Positions 38,320-49,800 of a stretch of 64,000 nt of DNA are shown here, in pieces. Location of the stretch: assembly GCF_964340395.1 (NCBI RefSeq), contig NC_135549.1, positions 3,079,001 through 3,143,000 on the forward strand. The letters run 5' to 3'. The notes beneath the pieces are model-generated. The model did no database searches. It had not been told where the DNA came from and was given only the letters and a program-made list of their open reading frames with translations. The DNA comes from Glandiceps talaboti (lineage: Eukaryota > Hemichordata > Enteropneusta > Spengelidae). Each line of letters begins with the position of its first letter. Positions within the stretch are counted from its first letter, which is position 1. The position numbers and the translations under genes were made by a program.

Positions 38320-38825
38320 CACACACATTTATTTATCCTCGAAACTGTTACGATTTCAATAGAAATTAATTGCAATAAGTTGTGTAAGGAACACAAACAG
38401 TCATTTCAACACCCCCAGACATCGATATTTACTTGTGCAAATCAATGTATTTTTGGATTTTTTGTGTGTTTTTTTTGGTTTGTTTGGGGTTTTTGTGTTT
38501 TGTTTTTTTGGGGGGTGTTGTTTTTTCAAGAGAGGATATCCATAACTTGTCAGAAGTGTAATACAACTTTTCATTTGAACACAACTTATACTTTAAATGT
38601 TATACTGTCATGAATTTACTAGTATACCACATATATTGTCTCGTATGCAATTTATCATTTACTACAAGTCCTGTTGATCTGAAAGATTTGATAATACCAT
38701 CGGTATGCCACTGTACAGGTAGAGGTAATTACGTCAAATTATTCAAAAAATATACTTACATCGGCGGCTCTTACGGTAGCCAAAGCTGATACCAATATTA
38801 TAGCAAGCATCTTGTTGGAATACAT
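34959..38825 (-). CDS. Secreted C-type lectin, complete, 181 aa
   Basis: Small calcium-dependent carbohydrate-binding protein, secreted. Exons on the minus strand: 38825-38760 (signal peptide MYSNKMLAIILVSALATVRA, donor GAT|GTAAGT), a predicted 4-nt microexon 38151-38148, 37570-37192 (most of the lectin domain), 35292-35207 and 34969-34959 (ends VSC, stop TAA). The CTLD spans about 35-176: GFFIGLTDD (98-106), YVWNDG, SNWHSGEPNNN with the EPN sugar/calcium motif at 132-134, GQDCVQMW, then WDDEYC at 161-166 in place of WND and the terminal GVVC. EPN predicts mannose-type specificity. Splice phases require an exon of length 1 mod 3 between exons 1 and 3, which the microexon supplies; total 546 nt. 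The last exon codes for only three residues. Role (immune or mucus lectin) cannot be told. Confidence 0.88.
35051..35102. repeat. (CAGA)n microsatellite
   Basis: CAGG/CAGA tetranucleotide run in the last lectin intron. Confidence 0.95.
35506..36400 (+). mobile_element. DINE/pearl-like (Helentron-associated type) element, copy 1, in a lectin intron
   Basis: It begins with ACCAGATTTAAACTGAATGC followed by CTTCCGTAAGGG, which is also the start of the copy at 40,080. Near its 3' side it carries CATTAATTACGTAAATTGCTC-like core sequence, CCAAATTTCGTTTGACTTGA, a (CA)n run (36,304-36,360) and a terminal hairpin ACCTTCCTTACGGAAGGT (36,383-36,400), whose arm matches the 5' CCTTCCGTAAGG. It looks interrupted by another small inverted-repeat element (35,738-36,016). 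No coding capacity. Confidence 0.65.
35738..36016. mobile_element. Small inverted-repeat element nested in the DINE-like copy
   Basis: Terminal inverted repeats of at least 16 bp: AATTGTTTCTGGTCAG near 35,742 and CTGACCAGAAACAATT near 35,995, each flanked by A- or T-rich sequence. The internal ~240 bp has no long frame. It is MITE-like and inserted in the older element; I cannot define the target duplication. Confidence 0.5.
38269..38327. repeat. (GCAC)n(CA)n microsatellite
   Basis: GCAC tetranucleotide run passing into a CA run, in the first lectin intron. Confidence 0.95.
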
Positions 38826-40079
38826 CTTCCCGTCTCACCTACTATAGACAACACAACGTCAACATGGCATATGTAGTGTCACTCTAAATTCGATAACAGT
38901 GTCTGATGTATCATTAACAAACATTACAATAATTACAAATTAAAATAGTAAACTAAAGTCAGAAACACGTCTTAAAACCTTTGTCTTGGTGAATCATGCA
39001 TTTAAAATTTAGAAGTACTAGTTTACATAAATTTGCATGTAATTTACATAATATATATTTTAGCATACGCAATTAAATATCATATGTAAGGTCAGAAAAA
39101 AATAAAAAATGCTTGTCAACGGGTAACCTAACCCATCACATTGGGTAAGTGGGTCGATTTAATTTTTACACAATGCTTGACAAGGATAAAACAAACCATA
39201 TGTAATGACACCAAAATATTTCAGGTCGAGTTTAGATAGAACTTATTCAGTCATCTTGATACTATCTCATGCAATTCGTCTGCATAGCTACAGTTAGGAA
39301 ATGTACACAATTTACGGTTAAACAAATGGTGTAGTTCCTCGCACCCTCTTCTAAAAAAATGTTAAGCCCCGCCAATTGAAACTCGAGCATTATTTTAGCC
39401 ACCCCTTCTCAGGCTTCTGTCACCTACACTACAGTGGAGATATAAAATCATATGGTACAATGATGCATTGGAAGGAGACCACTCCAAAGGTGAAAAAAAA
39501 TGAAAATAAGACAGTGTAGGAGGCCATTTAAAGGCATAAAATATCAAACCATAGACATAATAAAATACCAGAATTGAAACAATTATGCTATGCATTACAT
39601 ATTATCTGGAAGTGTATTTTGTTGTGGCAAAGCTTAAAAATATTATGCGGATGTGCACATGGTAAATGACTTCTCCTGAAGTTTAATTTCGTTCAAAAAA
39701 ATACCGAATAAAGAGCAAAACATTTCAAGACTTTCAGACTTTTGATGGCCCAATGGTCGTAAACTTTTGTTCAATTCTTTTTAGTGCACATTGAATATTT
39801 AATCTCAATTCATGCTTGTATGCAATATCAGAGCCAAGTAAACCACTGTATAAGATATTATATAATTTGGAATAGACTCAAATGTACTGTTACATGTACT
39901 ATTCAGAAAATATAAAGAAATATCCTTAATTTTGAAAAAAGTGCGAAGCCCGTATGAGGATATATTGCCCATCACCAGAAAAACATATATGGGTAGGTTG
40001 AACAGCTTTTTCATTTTTTCTGGCCTAATGTCGTATCTTTCAAAGTAGTTGCCGAAAAGATTTCACATTCAAAGTAAAA

Positions 40080-40766
40080 ACCAGATTTAAACTGAATGCC
40101 TCCCGTAAGGGAATCACTAATTATGCAAATAACTCATTAAACTAAAAAAAAATATGGTAACAGGCGTTGTTTTTTTGACAAGAATCGTTAATTATGCAAA
40201 TTATTCATTAACACTGAAAGGTACACCAACAAGCTTTACAGGACATATGTGATTGTTATGGTTAACGTGTGTACTGAATTATATTGGAATTGAAGTATGT
40301 ATTCTTAAGATATAGCCTAATTACCGAAAATCATTAATTATGTAAATTATTCATTAACACTGTACGGGTGCATCAACAAACTTGATAGGACATATGTGTT
40401 TTCTTATGGTTAATGTATGTACTAAATTATGTTGAATTTGAAGTATGTATTCTTAAGATATATCCCAATTACCAAAACTAATTAATTATGCAAATTATTC
40501 ATTAACGCTGTAAGATACATCAATGAATTTTATAGGACAAGTGTATGTTGTTATGTCTAACGAATATACTAAATTATATTGAAATTAAAGTATGCAGTCT
40601 TAAGATATTGCGTAATTAGTTGATTTCATTAATATGCAAATTTCTCTAATTAAACATTAACAGATCTGGCTTGCTCAAAACCTAATCAGGTCTAGCTATT
40701 ACCCTAAAAATTATATATCCCAAATTTCATTACAATTGAGCCAGCAGATTTTTAGAAAATGATGAC

Positions 40767-40798
<32 letters not shown>

Positions 40799-40908
40799 GC
40801 ACACACACATACACACACACACACACAGACACACACACAGACACACAGACACACAGACACACAGACACACATTCCCCTTTTAATACCTCCCGTACCCTTA
40901 CGGGAGGT
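40080..40908 (+). mobile_element. DINE/pearl-like (Helentron-associated type) element, copy 2
   Basis: Starts ACCAGATTTAAACTGAATGC + CTCCCGTAAGGG. It has about three and a half ~147-bp core repeats marked by CAAATTATTCATTAACACTG (near 40,207, 40,352 and 40,501), then CCCAAATTTCATTACAATTG, a (CAGA)n(CA)n microsatellite (40,769-40,871) and a perfect terminal hairpin of ten-base arms, ACCTCCCGTA-CCCT-TACGGGAGGT (40,885-40,908). The hairpin arm repeats the 5' CTCCCGTAAGGG, i.e. a subterminal inverted repeat. This order of parts is the diagnostic layout of DINE-1/pearl-type elements; the family assignment is by architecture only. Confidence 0.7.
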
Positions 40909-42476
40909 AAAAATGATGGTGCTTTCTCAAATAAGTAACACAACAAAATAATCATTTTCTTTACCAAACTTCCAAAATTGTTATGGCCTCGTTTATGTAG
41001 GAACCCAAGGTGAACTCAGTGAATTCTCCTTGACATTATCATTATAATGGAAATTGAAGTTTGGATTTTGATGTCGAAAGTACAGCTCTGTTTACAAATT
41101 CAGGACCATTCTTTCCATAGCAAATTGTCGCTTCAAAATGGATTGCGGAATAACGCTAGTGTCAGTGTGCAATGAGATAATTATATCAAACAACGTTTTA
41201 ACCAAAGACAACGTCGAATACAATTATTGAAAGAAAGATCTTCAAATAGTGGATCTTAAACTGCGTACCTAGTTTAATACTTTTTCAGGGCCACCAAATA
41301 TTCCAAAAAGAGATCTGCCGTTTTATCAGTATGAAATGTTTTAATACAAGGAGCAAAATGTAAATGAGATCGAGCGCATCTTCAGAGTCACGAGTCATTG
41401 CATGCAGCATAGCAGGCAACCTCACGTTGAACGACTTTTTCCGTCTTTTTTTTTTGAGTTTCACTCCCTGACATTATAATTGCGACTTGCTATCTTCAAA
41501 TGAAGGAGACTTTCAAGACTACTGTTACTCGCACAAAATGCACAGTGCGTGTGCGCACTTCTTTTGTTCTGTCCTGCGCAAAAAAAAAAAAAAATTTGCT
41601 GCAAAATATTACAATTTTTAACTGGACACATTTTAATTCAAAGTTAAGCCAGCGTACAATAGCGATATAAGATACATATTAGCCATGAGTTAGTGTACAG
41701 TCACTTTCGTGAATTATCCATTGAAATCGCGCATGCTAGGAATCGTCACGTAAATAACGATTTTAATAGCATCGCTATGTACTCAAAAAGTAGCTTTTTT
41801 CTGTCTTTTTCCCAAAATCTCAGGGGGACAGCTGCCCCCCCCCTCTTGCCCCCCCCCCCCACAGGCTACGGTACTGACATCTATGAAACGGTCTAAACTG
41901 AGGTGTCAAACATGGCATGAATCATAGATTACATGGTGTGTCGTCACCGTCATCTATCACATACACAACCTTTATTTATTACAGTTTTGAACAGTTATTA
42001 CACATCTGACGCATACAACATGTATTGTTACCAGTATATTGAACATTGAATTATGGTAGCCAAATGTATTAACTTGTCAACAAATCCAGTTGTGTTAAAC
42101 ACACCTGGTGGTACACTCTATTGTGTACTGTGGAATGATTAAAGTGATAAAACCTATTGTCAAAAGAAGCTTCAAAACGAAAACAACCTGTCGTATCCGG
42201 ATCCTTATTTGACCTTAGAATGACAGCTTAATTAAATCGAGTTTCGAAGAATTATGAGTTTTTTTGCTCCACAATATGATTAATCGTATTGCATTGTCGA
42301 AGCTCTTCTCACTTACTGTAACATCTGTTATTTCTCGTTTCTTTCCGTGGTAAAACATTTTCTAAAAATTCTCACACTTTGCTTCCGAAAATAACTGGAA
42401 AGGCTTATCGAACTCTTTCAAAGTACCATGACCTCGCTCACCAAGCAATGCTACATGACACTAACTATCCCTGACA

Positions 42477-42662
<186 letters not shown>

Positions 42663-42914
42663 AACACGGACTTGATCTATATTATTTCACATATATTTTT
42701 GAAGTAGGAAGCCAGGATATATTGCAAATAAAATATCCAATCCTCTACCATATGGAAATTTGACGGTAATAGTTGTGTTTTTATGTCATAATTGGCTATC
42801 TTGCAGTTAACGCGTTTTTGGGGGGTAACTCGTTCTGACACGATTCCTACATGTCAAAATATGTAAAGGAATCCTGTACATAAATCATTTACATTCTCTG
42901 CGATAGAAAAGATG

Positions 42915-42915
<1 letters not shown>

Positions 42916-42994
<79 letters not shown>
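42916..42994. repeat. (CA)n microsatellite
   Basis: An uninterrupted CA run of about 39 units. Confidence 0.98.
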
Positions 42995-42996
<2 letters not shown>

Positions 42997-43327
42997 ACCT
43001 ATTTGGTCTTCAAGTTGTACAATCCCAAACATTATTTTCAACTGCCAGACGCTGATTATGATTCAAAACAGCTTACTTAACTTAAGGTCGCAACTGGTGC
43101 AAGATGCAATCCCAATCTGTCAATAACTAAACTACTATTTTTTCCTCTTCAGTTCAGTTTCTAACAAAGATTATTATATTACCAAATTGCAAAAGGCTAG
43201 AAAATGTCTGAAAGTCATTTTACACATTTTTTTTTTTTTACATTTATGGACTATAAGAACACGCACTTCGTATCGTTGCCTCACACTGTGTTTTTTTAAG
43301 TTAGGAAAACGTAGTAGAGATGTTCAT

Positions 43328-43366
43328 GAATAAAAAATCCAAAATAACTCATCCATATGACCACTA
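43328..43366. mobile_element. Decayed end fragment of the 44.4-kb foldback family
   Basis: AATAAAAAATCCAAAATAAC followed by TCATCCATATGACCACT closely matches the outer arm of the element at 44,362-44,715, showing that family is dispersed. Confidence 0.65.
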
Positions 43367-44361
43367 CAGCTATAAGTAAAAGCCTATGAGCTGATCAAGA
43401 ATCGAATGCCGGAAAACAAAGTTACCTTCCTAATTATACCAGGCAATTGCATGTTACAATTCAAGTTTTCAAGTACAGAGTATTCTACTTACCTGTATTT
43501 CCACAGACTTTATAAGCTGATGAGTCTTTGAATACGATAACTTCAACTCAGTCTGTAGTTTGGTTGAGATGTTTGATGCAGATTTCAAAATAAACGCAGT
43601 AAATAAGTACTCTCTGGGGGGAACTTTCCTATACCACATGCAAATATGAGCTAATTGTATTCCTTTGCTTCCATCGGAATTATCCCAACTTCAAAAATTA
43701 ATCTACAGTGAAGTAGTCCCCCGTAATTTAAATTACCCATTGAGCCATCCTCCACGGTGCATATAGGTACGTATAATAGGTATAATTCATATAGTTTGAC
43801 ATATACTATTTTTGTCCATGGAAGGTACATTGTAAATTATGATCAAAGAACACATCTTTGAGACAACCTACGTGCAACATTCCGTCCTAAATATACATTG
43901 TCAGACAGCATGAGTGCATGATGAATGACAATATTGGAACTTTTACGCTGTTTTCTGTTGTATAATTATCATATATGTACATGCAGTTTTTACGAAAACA
44001 TGTTGACAACAAGTTTCATCAAGCTATGTAAGCAATTAAATGTTATTAAAATAAATATTGGGACCTACGTTCCCTAGATTGAATCCAGGGTATTTCGTAC
44101 TTTGAGCTTACTAAAAGTATCTTCAGTTATAACAATGTGTTCATCGTACTGTTCCTCCCGTCATCTCGCAAACTAAAGCATATTACCTGGTGCCACTTTC
44201 TGGATGGGTATTAAAACCATTCTCGTCCAGTGGGTGTCCCTGGTGTAGGTTCTAATGACAATGTTTTTATCAGCTTGTTTATATGTATCGTAGTTATAAA
44301 GTAATACTAATAGTCGCATTCGATCGTTTATATCACCGAGGCATATCCAAAATCAAGGCGA

Positions 44362-44715
44362 TTAAAGTGGCCATATGGATGAGAATTTGGTATTTATTTT
44401 GGATTTTTATTTGATAAAACAGCTTCCCTATGTTTTTCTACTTGAAAAAATAATGCGAAATAACACATACCAAGTCTATGTTCATAACTCAATACATTGC
44501 AAAAAGATGGAAAGAGTGTAAAAAGTTTGTTATTGTACGTACAATAACAAACATTTTATATATTGTTTAATGTTTTGCAGTTTATTGAGTTATGAACATA
44601 GACTTAGTATATGTTATTTCACATTATTTTTTCAAGTAGACAAACATAGGGAAGCTGTTTTATCAAATAAAAATCCAAAATAAATACCAAATTCTCATCC
44701 ATATGGCCACTTTAA
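44362..44715. mobile_element. 354-bp foldback/MITE with ~140-bp arms and TTAA ends
   Basis: The left arm starts TTAAAGTGGCCATATGGATG and runs to about 44,505; the right arm (about 44,573-44,715) is its near-exact reverse complement ending ATATGGCCACTTTAA. The centre is a perfect 28-bp palindrome at 44,525-44,552 (GTTTGTTATTGTAC and its complement). Ends are TTAA-AGTGG / CCACT-TTAA, compatible with a TTAA target duplication as in piggyBac-mobilised MITEs, but the terminal sequence does not prove that superfamily. Confidence 0.85.
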
Positions 44716-45280
44716 TATTTTTGTAATTTTTTCTTCCGAGTTATATTGTTTTATTTATTTAGTAATTTTAGTGACAATTTCTCCTTTCTTTTACTTTGCA
44801 GGCCGTCATATATTTTTCTCTAGAGATAGAAGTCTACACAGTGTCACGTTTTATATTGTGGGGTTCGCCTTCCGAATGAAAGTTGACAACATTCTTTTGG
44901 TTAAATGGTGACATTTTACGGTATGGAAATTGATTTCGAAGCACCGCCATATCGGTTTGTGTGTGTATTTATCGGCATTATGACTTCACACGTTATGCTC
45001 AGTAAAAACACACACTCTACTACTATATCTGACCAGATACAAAAGTGTAGTAATACTAGTATGGCTGCTGTTTACATTGAGGTCTAGCAGGGAAATTACG
45101 ATTTAATAATGCCGATATACAATTTATAATGATTTTGAGGTGAACATGATTCGATTATCAACATGGAAAAATAATGAAAATATGTTCAAAAAACTTTTGG
45201 TGCGTTTCGTAACACCAATTCTTAGGAAAAACACACAAGTGCTATCATAAAAGTTACCAATTACACTAGTTTATACCAGT

Positions 45281-45690
45281 GCTTTGCACCTTACAAAGTA
45301 CTTGATAACTGGTGTTTTGTACCTTACAAAGTACTTGATAACTGGTGCATTGAACCTCACAAAGTACTTGATAACTGGTGCATTGAACCTCACAAAGTAC
45401 TTGATAACTGGTGTTTTGAACCTTACAAAGTACTTGATAACTGGTGTTTTGAACCTCACAAAGTACTTGATAACTGGTGTTTTGAACCTCACAAAGTACT
45501 TGATAACTGGTGTTTTGAACCTCACAAAGTAATCGATAACTGGTGTTTTGAACCTCACAAAGTACTTGATAACTGGTCTTTTGAACCTCACAAAGTACTT
45601 GATAACTGGTGTTTTGAACCTCACAAAGTACTTGATAACTGGTGTTTTGTACCTCACAAAGTACTTGATAACTGGTGCTTTGTAGAAAAC
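45281..45690. repeat. 33-bp minisatellite, about 12 copies
   Basis: Unit ACTTGATAACTGGTGTTTTG followed by AACCTCACAAAGT, with GATAACT spaced exactly 33 bp from 45,304 to 45,667. As 33 is a multiple of three, both strands stay open over the array (up to 143 codons); the even repeats and lack of start context argue against a protein. Confidence 0.97.
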
Positions 45691-46367
45691 AATACAAGAT
45701 ATAGTGCGATGTATAATATCAACATTTAATAAAAATCATTTGAATACATATTTAGTATGTCTTCATCATGTGGTGAAGAACGATATCTCCAACATAATTC
45801 ACAATTGGTGATTACTGAATTCTCTATTACTGCTTATAAAATTCGTATATGTTTTACAGATGACAATTTCGGTTAGATAAGATTGTTGAACATCACAGCT
45901 ATGAGTTATAATCAGAGAGTATATCAAAATCATCACAATATTTCATGTCAAATTAAGAGTAAATATTATATATATATATTCATAATTAGAGACTTCTAAA
46001 ATTAAGTGAATGTAAGTAATTAAAGTCAATTCTAAATTTAAAAAATAACTGATATAATTATGACAACAGTCTAATAGAAAATATAATAGTACATGAAATG
46101 GTACAAATATTCTTGAAGATCTCATAATGATGTCTTGGTCTTCACTTCATTTGTTGTCCTTCTTTATATGATAAATGGAGTACTTTATTTATATGAATTA
46201 ATAATTGTTGGGAAGAGTTTGAGTTGTACTTTCAGTCCAAGAGATATATAGTAAGTATAATGTCTGTCAGCGGGATTTTATTTTGTGACAAATTAAAGGC
46301 AAGAGGAAAACAAGGAAATATATTCCATATGAAACCAAACTGTTTTCCTTTCTCTCATCTTCCTTAA

Positions 46368-46373
46368 TTTATT
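46368..46373 (-). terminator. Candidate polyadenylation signal of SSUH2
   Basis: AATAAA on the minus strand (GCTAATAAATTAAG), 455 nt after the stop codon. Confidence 0.4.
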
Positions 46374-46417
46374 AGCAGCTGAAATAATGTAAGGTTTGAT
46401 GTATTTTTGAAGTGAAA

Positions 46418-46556
46418 CAACTGATGCCAGGGGCTTCTCATGGAAAAATACAACAACTGATGCCAGTCTTTGCTGATACCAGGGGCTCCACATGAAAAAA
46501 TGCAACAACTGATGCAAGTCTTTGCTAATGCCAGGGGCTCCTCAAGGAAAAATAAA
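46418..46556. repeat. Imperfect ~55-bp tandem repeat in the SSUH2 3' flank
   Basis: Three copies containing CAACTGATGCCAGGGGCTTC-type and TCTTTGCTGATACCAGGGGC-type words. Position suggests it may be in the SSUH2 3' UTR or just past it. Confidence 0.75.
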
Positions 46557-46827
46557 ACTATTGTAGGTAAAGAAACCATTTTATAATGATAACTGACATG
46601 GCTGTACAAAGTAGGTACTTGGTAGTAAACTGGACATTCCATGCTGTTCTTTGTTACACTGGTTATAGAAATGTATAAGTCAAATTAGAAACATTATTTT
46701 ATCAGTGTTTTTGTTACAGTAACAATTTGGATTCACTGTTGCTGGCAACTCTGTTAAACACGATATAGAGTTGTGAGTTTGTCATCAGTACTTCATCGAA
46801 GAATGACAATAATATGGCACCCCTTCA

Positions 46828-49800
46828 TTAAATTATGGTGCATCCACAACAACACTGCTGGGGGTACTCTGGGGCATGTACTTTGTGTTCAAACCCATAG
46901 ACAAAGTAAGAGAAACTGTCCTTCTTCCAAAAGCAGTGTACATGGGTGACAGGGATCACTCGGACACTATGACGCTGAAAATAAAACAGAGGAAATATCA
47001 ACATGTATTGAACAAGATATGCACATATATCTGCATTTTGTTGGCTATAACACAGACTTGTTAAGTCTTGTAAACTTTACACTGCAAGTAAGAGTCAAAG
47101 TGAACTAGAAAGTGAATACATTGATATGTTGCTATGGTATAAACACATAAAATGATAAAAGATTAACAAATAGCTATCTTATCATGGTCCTAAATGCAGT
47201 GCTTACTAAACTTGTCAAATATAGGTCTCGTCATCAATGTACTATATTTTGGTAATTATATGCAAATACCAACATAATAATTGACATACAACTTTTGGAG
47301 GAAACAAATTCTGAACACTGTCAACTACAATCTTTGAGCTTTTTCTATGTATGCTATAAGGCATTGTATATACATATAATCTTTTGACGTACGCTGACAA
47401 ATATTCAGTACACTTATACTTGTTACATGCATACCTGCATAAGAATACGCTCCATTCGAAAACTTGTATGATGGCGTTGTATTAGGTTGTTAGAAGCATC
47501 ATTGATATTTTGGTCTGGGAAATGAGCCACTGGCCATAGCTGAAAATATGAACAAACTCATGTTATGGACACTGCCAAATATGTCAGAGGAAATTACAGA
47601 GAAAACTTCAATACTAAAACAGATCAACTTCAAAATAGATCCCATTATTATATCCAATTTCAAGTACCCCTCTGCATCTCATTCTGTTTACGGTACCCCT
47701 CTCATGCTATACATGTGCCAAGCTTGTGTAATGATAGCAAGAGTGGAGAATTTGGACTTTAAACCTCCTCTGGAGACACTAAAACTGAACTGAACTACAC
47801 TTCAGTCTCAATTCAAGGACCCCTCAACAGATAGATCTCAATTCAAGTTCCCCTACCTATACATCTATATTCCACTACAAGCACCCTGTACATCTCATTC
47901 TTATAGCAGGTAACCCGCTACATTTCAATCACCCCTCTACAGATAGATCTCAATTCAAGTACCCCTACCTATACAATATTCCATTACAAGCACCCTGTAC
48001 ATCTCATTCTTATAGCAGGTAACCCACTACATTTCAATCTCATTTCAATGACCCCACTCTACAGATAAATCTCAATTCAACTACCCCTCTACAGATAAAT
48101 CTCAATCCAGCTACCCCTCTACAGATAAATCTTGATACAGTCCCTAAGCAACTTGACTTTTTTAGTTAAATTATACCTCTACTTGTCAACCTAATCTAGA
48201 CCATTGCTTTAGATGTCAATGTCATTTCAGTTACCCCTTCACTCTACATGTCAATGTCATTTCAGTTACCCCTTCATATATGAATTGCTGTAAATATCAG
48301 TATACTGGGATAGTATACATAAGCTATTTGTGTTTTGACATTCTAAAGATCACAACAGACTGTGGAGTGCAAACAAATTCCCAAAGTGATGTAACACACA
48401 GTTGGAGGTACATAAGTGTAATGTCAACCCCTCTAATGATACATGTATAGCAATGCTGCAGTAGATTACATGACTCAATTCATCCAGTGGTAACATACAA
48501 TCACAGGTAACATCAGCCCCCATCGCCAGCTGAACACTACAATGTTTAATACACTGTACCAATCAATACTACAACTGCTGACATGGAAGCAGTGACAAAT
48601 GGAAGCTGTTGCAAACAGGGAAAGTAAACAACTGAATTGCATTGGATCAATATCAATAGCACAGCATGTTGAAGGTACAGACTTATACTACATTTCATGG
48701 TTTCATAAGAAACAGTGTTATGTCCTTTTATGTGCACATGAAATGCAAAGGGAACTTCAAATTTGTTTGTGAACATGAAATATTATGTAAAGAGGCCATA
48801 AAACTGTTTTATCAAATGATGGAATGTAATACTTGTCTCTGTACTTCCAACATGCTGTGCCAAGTGTTATTAATCCAATTCATTTGTTTTACTTTCCCTG
48901 TTTGTAACAGGTTCTGTTTGTCAATGCTTCAACGTAGGCAGTTGTAAAACAATGTTTATTAGAGTATGTGGCACACATTATATGTTAGTTATACTGGCAG
49001 TACCTATTAGAAGTGTTTTAGAGTCATGATGGTGGGTAATTAGAATGTCTATTTGAGCAATGTGTGCAATTGAACAATGACAAGAGGAGATAGTTGTTAC
49101 CCTTGGCTGTTCTTGATTGAAGACAGTTTCACCTTGGACTTCTCTGATAAGATGATCAGGTAATGCAGTTCTTTCCACAATATGGTCATCATGATGTATC
49201 AACCTGTAAAAAAACAAATAAATCATTAAATAAAACGACACATTTCATAGTTTCATTTTAATCTGGTGAACAACATTCATCATGTAATTTCTGTGCATAG
49301 AACATTTTTGGGTTGCACACTCCCACCTCCCACTGTGTTTTCAATCACTTGGGTTAAAGGAAGAGTTGCATACTATTTAAAATACATGTATCCTTGAAAA
49401 TATGTGATCGTGTCTTCAATAATTATGCTACATGCTTGATTACAATTTTTCAAATAAAACCCATGGGCTTATTGAGTGAGAACATTTATGGCACTCAGTT
49501 TATACATTATCATTTACTACCTGATCACTAGAGCACCAAATTCAAAAGTGAGGTACTGTGGGAACACTGGTGGCATTGACAGTTTATATATCTACTACTT
49601 GAGGCTGAGGTAATTTTCACGCAATGGACAGAGTATTGAATTGACATTTGAAGTTTCTGTTTGGTAGACTTTTCACAAGAAGGAAAGAGTTATCTGCTAG
49701 GGCTTTGCGGAAGGTGAAATCAGACTTACCACTGGATTGTCAACTTGATGTAGCACTTCAGTTGTCCTTTACCATGACAAGTATGGCAAGTAATATGGCC

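Noticed and set aside
45266-45697. 143-aa repeat protein (SYQVLCEVQNT units)
   Set aside because: Produced by a 33-bp minisatellite that is open on both strands; no start, splice or domain evidence.
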